A DNA stretch of 64,000 nt, taken from Chitinophaga hostae (GTDB lineage: Bacteria > Bacteroidota > Bacteroidia > Chitinophagales > Chitinophagaceae). Location of the stretch: positions 124,001-188,000 of the forward strand of contig NZ_JAGTXB010000010.1 in NCBI RefSeq assembly GCF_018224885.1, in the 5' to 3' direction. The notes under the pieces were generated by a model. It saw nothing but the letters and a program-made list of their open reading frames with translations, ran no database searches and was not told the origin of the DNA. The translations under genes were made by a program, and so were the position numbers. This document shows, in pieces, positions 59,848-64,000 of this stretch (within the stretch, counting starts at the first letter, position 1; the number at the start of each line of letters is the position of its first letter).

Positions 59848-60312
59848 TCATACCAGCTTAAATGCCGTAGTGTGCTTAATTTCCGTCATCACAAAAGAGC
59901 TGTGTACCTGCCCTATGTTTTCCACTGCCGCCAGTTTATTGGTTAAAAAATGCTGGTAGCTGCGCATGTCATCAACCACTACTTTTAAGAGATAATCGTA
60001 CGTGCCGGCCACGTGATAACATTCCATGACCTCTTCCATCCTGGCAATGGCGGTTTCAAATTTTTTTATCAGCGGCTGCGAATGCAGCTGCAGCGACACA
60101 TTGCAGAAAGCCATCAGGGTTTTACCCACCTTTTCTCCATCCAACAGGGTGACATAACGCCTGATTACCCCGCTTTTCTCGATCTTCTTCAGGCGTTCAT
60201 AAGTAGGTGTAACGGATAAACCGATACGATGCGCAATCTCCTTGGTATTTAAACGGGCGTCGTTTTGCAATACCTGCAATATGCTGCGGTCTGTTTTATC
60301 CAGTGTATCCAT
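59848..60312 (-). CDS. Lrp/AsnC-family transcriptional regulator
   Basis: 154 residues. N-terminal winged helix 'LDKTDRSILQVLQNDARLNT' and recognition helix 'IGLSVTPTYERLKKIEKSGV', then the RAM/ACT-like ligand domain 'VMECYHVAGTYDYLLKVVVD'. Such proteins sense amino acids and usually act as octamers. Divergent from the histidine decarboxylase gene, so histidine or a related amino acid is a plausible ligand (inference). Confidence 0.93.
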   Translation of the reverse strand: MDTLDKTDRSILQVLQNDARLNTKEIAHRIGLSVTPTYERLKKIEKSGVIRRYVTLLDGEKVGKTLMAFCNVSLQLHSQPLIKKFETAIARMEEVMECYHVAGTYDYLLKVVVDDMRSYQHFLTNKLAAVENIGQVHSSFVMTEIKHTTAFKLV

Positions 60313-60382
60313 GGCAGTTATATTTATCTTAAAAAATGATTCCGGGACTTCAAAATAGTTAATTTAAACTACAATTTAACCT

Positions 60383-60399
60383 AAAACAGTATCTGTTTT
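60383..60399. promoter_or_regulatory. Dyad between lrp-like gene and histidine decarboxylase
   Basis: AAAACAG-TAT-CTGTTTT, perfect 7-bp arms, roughly centred in the 165-nt divergent region (79 nt from hdc, 71 nt from the regulator). Size fits an Lrp/AsnC half-turn operator. Confidence 0.45.
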
Positions 60400-60477
60400 C
60401 TAAATTACACATAATACTAGTTTTATTTACTTAGTAAGATATAATTTAGCAGTATCATACACCTGTAATTAACGATT

Positions 60478-61608
60478 ATGAAAGAGCATCGGCTGGCTGC
60501 ACCCGACGCAGCGGCGCTGAATGAACTGTTGGCGCAGGTACAAACTTGTACCAGGGATTTCCTGGGCTATCCTGTATCTAAAGACTTTGACTATTCGTCA
60601 TTGCTTCCCTTCCTGCAATACCCGCTGAACAACCTGGGGGATCCCTTTGTACCTTCTACCTATGCGGTTGGGTCAAGGGAGATGGAAAAGTACGTGGTAT
60701 CCTTTTTTGCGGACCTTTTCCGTGCCCCTGAAGATGACTGGTGGGGTTATGTTACCAATGGGGGTTCTGAGGGCAATTTATATGGTTTATACCTGGCCAG
60801 GGAGCTGTATCCCAAAGGCATGGTATATTATTCGGAGGCCACGCATTACAGTGTGCAGAAAAACCTGCACCTGCTGAACATGCCAGGCATTATCATCCGC
60901 ACGTTGCCGAACGGAGAAATTGATTACGACGACCTGGAAAACACCATCCGGATGAACAGGCATCTGCCGGTGATCATGCTGGCCAATATAGGTACTACGA
61001 TGACGGAAGCCCGCGATGACGTAAGGCGGATTAAAGGCATCCTGAAAAACCTGGCGATCAAACATCATTACATTCATGCCGACGGTGCGTTGTCCGGCAG
61101 TTACAGCGCCTTCCTGGAGCCGCGGCCGGCATTTGATTTTGCAGACGGGGCGGATAGTATTGCCATCAGCGGGCACAAATTTGTTGGCGCTCCTATTCCC
61201 TGCGGCGTGGTGGTGGCCCGGAAATCGAACCGCGACAGGATTGCCCGTTCTGTTGCCTATATCGGCAGCATGGATACAACCATTACCGGTTCCAGGAACG
61301 GCCATAGTCCGTTATTCCTATGGTATGCACTCAAAAGCCTGGGCCATGCCGGGTTAAAGGCAAGGGCGGGGCATAGTCTTGCGGTAGCCGCTTACGCCGT
61401 AACACGTTTAAACGACAACGGCATACCCGCATGGCGTAATCCCGATGCCATTACCGTGGTGTTCCCGGACCCTCCGGCAAGTATTCGCCGTAAATGGCAG
61501 CTGGCCTCTGAGAACGGGTGTTCGCATATTATCTGTATGCCCAATGTGAGTAAGGAACAGGTAGATGATTTCATTGCCACTTTAACAAGCGCGATGGTCG
61601 CTGTTTAA
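60478..61608 (+). CDS. hdc: PLP-dependent histidine decarboxylase
   Basis: 376 residues, the length of Gram-negative PLP histidine decarboxylases (about 378). Shared landmarks with the Morganella/Klebsiella enzyme as I recall them: 'GYPVSKDFDYSSL', 'WGYVTNGGSEGN', 'PNGEIDYDDL', 'ANIGTTM', 'HADGALSG' (200-207), PLP-lysine Lys234 in 'ISGHKFVGAPIPCG', and 'TITGSRNGHSPLFLW'. Converts histidine to histamine and CO2. No histidine/histamine antiporter adjoins it. A related aromatic or serine decarboxylase activity cannot be excluded. Confidence 0.85.
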   Translation: MKEHRLAAPDAAALNELLAQVQTCTRDFLGYPVSKDFDYSSLLPFLQYPLNNLGDPFVPSTYAVGSREMEKYVVSFFADLFRAPEDDWWGYVTNGGSEGNLYGLYLARELYPKGMVYYSEATHYSVQKNLHLLNMPGIIIRTLPNGEIDYDDLENTIRMNRHLPVIMLANIGTTMTEARDDVRRIKGILKNLAIKHHYIHADGALSGSYSAFLEPRPAFDFADGADSIAISGHKFVGAPIPCGVVVARKSNRDRIARSVAYIGSMDTTITGSRNGHSPLFLWYALKSLGHAGLKARAGHSLAVAAYAVTRLNDNGIPAWRNPDAITVVFPDPPASIRRKWQLASENGCSHIICMPNVSKEQVDDFIATLTSAMVAV

Positions 61609-62486
61609 TCAATACCTTCTGCGATGGCCATGATTTCAGTGTTGAGTGCGCGCCTGATCAAACGCTCGGTTTCCTTGTTGCCATGCGGCATCAGTAACTG
61701 TACTTTAAACTGCACAAAATCCTTTTTGATCTCAATTGTTTTCAGTGCAAAGCTTTCGGGGGTAAAACTGCGGGCATACTCTTCCACGGAGTTTCTCAGC
61801 CGCTCTTCCAGCCCCCTGATGGTGAAGGGATGTTTATGATCCAGCTCAAATTCCAGCGTGAGCTTTTTGATATTTTGTTTAGACTGGTTCAATACGATGG
61901 AGGTAAATACCACGGAATTGGGGATGATCACGATGTCGTCGTCCTCATTCTGCAACACTACATTTATAAGGGTGATGTCCATTACTTTTCCTTTATACTC
62001 CCCTATGCGCACATGATCTCCGAGTGACAGCTGATCGGAAAACATAATGATCAGCCCATTGATCATGTTGGTGATATAATCTTTGGTGAGGAGGGCGATG
62101 GCAGCTGCTACGATGGTGATGCTGGTGATAAATTTCAACGGGTTCACACCAAAAAAGAAGGTGATGGCCAGCAGGAGGAAAACCGTGTTGAGTACAGACG
62201 AAATGCGGTTAATACCCAGGATGAAATTATCTTTTTCGATGGGTTTGGTGCGGTTGCGGCGTGTATACCAGGATAAAATCAGGAGCCAGGCCAGGGAGAT
62301 GATCAGGTTGGCGCCCAGGAAGAAGGTAAGGGCATTCGTTAGCTTAAATAACCAGACAAATTTATCATACATCGCCGGATGCTCAATATTGAAATACACG
62401 ATGCTCAGGTATACTAACAATTTCACCAGGAATATAATCCGCTCCCTGCGATTGGTGTTTTTATAGGTTTTATCGGTTACCATCAT
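61605..62486 (-). CDS. MscS-family mechanosensitive channel
   Basis: 293 residues. About four N-terminal hydrophobic helices, the pore helix 'AAIALLTKDYITNMINGLII', then the beta domain 'SDQLSLGDHVRIGEYKGKVM' and 'IIPNSVVFTSIVLNQS' (the IPN motif). Releases solutes on osmotic downshock. Tail-to-tail with hdc; the two stop codons overlap by 4 nt. Confidence 0.9.
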   Translation of the reverse strand: MMVTDKTYKNTNRRERIIFLVKLLVYLSIVYFNIEHPAMYDKFVWLFKLTNALTFFLGANLIISLAWLLILSWYTRRNRTKPIEKDNFILGINRISSVLNTVFLLLAITFFFGVNPLKFITSITIVAAAIALLTKDYITNMINGLIIMFSDQLSLGDHVRIGEYKGKVMDITLINVVLQNEDDDIVIIPNSVVFTSIVLNQSKQNIKKLTLEFELDHKHPFTIRGLEERLRNSVEEYARSFTPESFALKTIEIKKDFVQFKVQLLMPHGNKETERLIRRALNTEIMAIAEGID

Positions 62487-62552
62487 AACAATACTCGCTC
62501 GCTTTGCTTGCGAAGGTACAACCGGGATTTCAATTTGTGACGCAACCGTTCT

Positions 62553-62807
62553 TTATTTCATCTTATCCAGGATATCTTCCCAGATGATCCGGGCTATCTG
62601 TTCAGTTTCCACGGTGCGTATACTGCCCTCGAGCGTATCTGTGTGATCAGCGGTAAAAGTACGGTTGTGGGGTTCGTATTCTTCCAGTACATGCTCGCTT
62701 ACGTCAGGAATCACTTGAAATGCGGTCTCCAAAGCTCCCTTATCGATCGTGATGACCAACCCGTAGGGTTTACCTTTTATGATCACAGTTATGCTGTGCT
62801 TTTCCAT
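62553..62807 (-). CDS. Hypothetical small protein
   Basis: 84 residues from ATG 62805-62807 ('MEKHSITVIIKGKPYGLVIT'). One small alpha/beta domain, acidic ('FTADHTDTLEGSI'), no membrane segment. Not recognised. Upstream Mets at 62828 and 62837 are less likely because they would begin next to the terminator hairpin. Confidence 0.55.
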   Translation of the reverse strand: MEKHSITVIIKGKPYGLVITIDKGALETAFQVIPDVSEHVLEEYEPHNRTFTADHTDTLEGSIRTVETEQIARIIWEDILDKMK

Positions 62808-62837
62808 AAATAAGATGTCGCAAGCCATATACCACAA

Positions 62838-62872
62838 ATAAAGACCGGTGCTGTGCAGTCACCGGTCTTTAT
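62838..62872. terminator. Terminator of the H1-like gene
   Basis: Perfect 13-bp arms ATAAAGACCGGTG (62838-62850) and CACCGGTCTTTAT (62860-62872), 9-nt loop, 41 nt below the stop of the minus-strand H1-like gene. T-poor tail, so strength uncertain. Confidence 0.65.
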
Positions 62873-62913
62873 GTATATATTGGAAGGATAAAACGCTCGA
62901 AAACGCCGGTTAT

Positions 62914-63318
62914 TCAGGTTGTAGCGGCAGATTTTTTACGCGCTGCTGACTTTCTTTTTGGCGCTGCTTTTTTTGTACCGGTCTTTTTGGCAGTTGCTTT
63001 TTTGGCAGTAGTTTTCCTTCCTGCTGCCTTTTTGGGAGCAGCACGCTTAGCGGTTGTTTTTTTAGCCGTTGTTTTTTTGGAAGCGGCTTTTTTAGCCGTC
63101 GCTTTTTTCGGGGTCGCCTTCTTTGCGGTACTCTTTTTTACCGCTGCTTTTTTGGGCACTTTTGCGCCTTCGGCTCTTGCTTCAGACAAGCCTATCGCAA
63201 TGGCTTGTTTAGGATTGGTTACTTTTTTATTGCTTCTTCCGCTTTTTAATTTTCCCTCGTGCATTTCATGCATAGTTTTTTCGACCTTACGCTGCGATTC
63301 TTCTGAATATTTTGCCAT
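62914..63318 (-). CDS. Histone-H1-like Lys/Ala-rich protein with DUF6496-type N-terminus
   Basis: 134 residues. The first ~55 form a compact motif 'YSEESQRKVEKTMHEMHEGK' ... 'PKQAIAIGLSEARAEG', matching the DUF6496 pattern as I remember it. The rest is about 80 residues of KKATAKK/KKTTAKK/KRAAPKK pentad repeats, like eukaryotic H1 tails and chlamydial Hc or Pseudomonas AlgP. Very basic and disordered; presumably binds DNA or RNA. Codons are biased to GCx and AAA, and repeat slippage is likely to change its length between strains. Confidence 0.85.
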   Translation of the reverse strand: MAKYSEESQRKVEKTMHEMHEGKLKSGRSNKKVTNPKQAIAIGLSEARAEGAKVPKKAAVKKSTAKKATPKKATAKKAASKKTTAKKTTAKRAAPKKAAGRKTTAKKATAKKTGTKKAAPKRKSAARKKSAATT

Positions 63319-63587
63319 GGCAATAAAATTTAGATGGGTTAAAAAAAGAAATAACTGTATTTGAAAAACAAAATGTAAGCCACGGAAAATGAGGCATTTC
63401 CGGCGGTTAAATGTGGAAGTGACATCTAAAGTGTGTTAAAAATTCAATGAATTGTGGAATGTATTACCCTATCTATCCCACCCATGTTGCCCGACATAGC
63501 CTGTGGTATTGAAAATCGGCGGTGGCACATATCTTGATCGCCCTAAGCGGAATATTTAACTACTATCACTATAAAAACTTCAGGATT

Positions 63588-63908
63588 ATGGAAGACATCA
63601 GATTTCAACATGCCACGCCAGTAACTCATTTAGAGGAGAAAAATCCGGAACAAAAAAGTAAGCATAGTAAACGCGGATTTGCTTCTATGGACCCTGAACA
63701 GCAACGCGCAATATCCAGAGAAGGTGGAAAAGCTGCACATCAGCAGGGAGTAGCCCACAAATTCACATCTGAGGAAGCACGGGCTGCAGGTAAAAAAGGC
63801 GGTGAGGCCGTGAGCAAAAATCGCGAACACATGGCGGCCATTGGTCGTAAAGGTGGTACCAACCGTGGAAAAAAGAAAAACAACGTAGAAAACGATAGCC
63901 AGCAATAA
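63588..63908 (+). CDS. KGG-repeat stress protein (YciG/GsiB-like)
   Basis: 106 residues from ATG 63588 ('MEDIRFQHATPVTHLEEK'); a TTG frame from 63522 is less likely. Three repeats of the KGG (stress-induced acidophilic) motif: 'KRGFASMDPEQQRAISREGG', 'HKFTSEEARAAGKKGG', 'AIGRKGG'. Hydrophilic, glycine-rich, hydrophilin-like; relatives are induced by starvation or general stress. A possible promoter TTG-18 bp-TATCTTGA ends near 63539 (two bases off). The terminator starts at the stop codon. Confidence 0.87.
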   Translation: MEDIRFQHATPVTHLEEKNPEQKSKHSKRGFASMDPEQQRAISREGGKAAHQQGVAHKFTSEEARAAGKKGGEAVSKNREHMAAIGRKGGTNRGKKKNNVENDSQQ

Positions 63909-63933
63909 CCCATCAGGGTTATTGCTTTTTTTG
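63903..63933 (+). terminator. Intrinsic terminator of the KGG gene
   Basis: 10-bp stem GCAATAACCC / GGGTTATTGC, 4-nt loop, then T7. It includes the stop codon (63906-63908), a compact gene end. Nothing recognised from here to 64000. Confidence 0.92.
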
Positions 63934-64000
63934 TTTGGATGGAGGGACTTCCCTGCCATCCATTTCCCGGTAGCAATACATATAGGAATATCTTTCTTAT

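Noticed and set aside
1..64000. Genomic island or prophage boundaries
   Set aside because: No integrase, transposase, tRNA or attachment repeats seen; genes are mostly housekeeping and composition looks even.

Overview
The window looks like a chromosomal segment from a Bacteroidota member of the Chitinophagaceae, most like Chitinophaga. The evidence is the gene set, the near absence of Shine-Dalgarno sequences, and many perfect Bacteroidota -7 boxes (TAnnTTTG) just upstream of genes. I see no integrase, transposase, CRISPR array, rRNA or tRNA. This is inference from sequence reading; no database search was run.

Layout. 1-3.3 kb: the 3' end of a GH15 glycoside hydrolase, convergent with a fused trehalose-6-phosphate synthase/phosphatase. 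3.4-5.0 kb: a DMT exporter and a CGNR zinc-finger protein in one unit. 5.2-10.6 kb: a GT-C-like membrane protein divergent from a four-gene operon (UbiA prenyltransferase, DprE1-like oxidase, DprE2-like reductase, HAD phosphatase). This set matches the pathway to polyprenyl-phosphate-D-arabinofuranose. 10.8-21.4 kb: housekeeping genes: desaturase, peptide-binding lipoprotein, M1 peptidase, F420-type oxidoreductase, mqnA, purB, yraN, manA, quinone oxidoreductase. 21.4-27.2 kb: a tightly overlapping RNA-repair operon, Hen1 - nucleotidyltransferase - nucleotidyltransferase - Pnkp, divergent from metY.

28.9-37.2 kb: an AsmA-like protein and a complete urease operon, ureABCEFGD, followed by a NicO/UreH-type metal transporter. 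37.4-47.1 kb: thioredoxin-like protein, lepA, acyl-CoA-binding protein, rocD, a VIT-like membrane protein, a DPP4-type peptidase, a TRIC channel and MarC. 47.4-54.7 kb: an RND efflux operon (small secreted protein, TolC, permease, adaptor) between two hypothetical genes. 54.9-64 kb: two outer-membrane barrel proteins, a Rdx/SelW-like protein, a TPR histidine kinase, an Lrp regulator divergent from a histidine decarboxylase, an MscS channel, a histone-H1-like protein and a KGG stress protein.

Three things stand out. First, the RNA-repair operon carries two tandem Pol-beta-type nucleotidyltransferases, with a dyad over its putative promoter. Second, there is a compact arabinofuranose-donor operon whose DprE1-like enzyme has Ala where the mycobacterial drug-target Cys lies. 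Third, ten long palindromes of at least four sequence types sit exactly at gene 3' ends. Many supply the stop codon of the adjoining gene. Their two arms match each other almost perfectly while the order of heptamer units differs between loci, and one palindrome is flanked by a duplicated gene tail.
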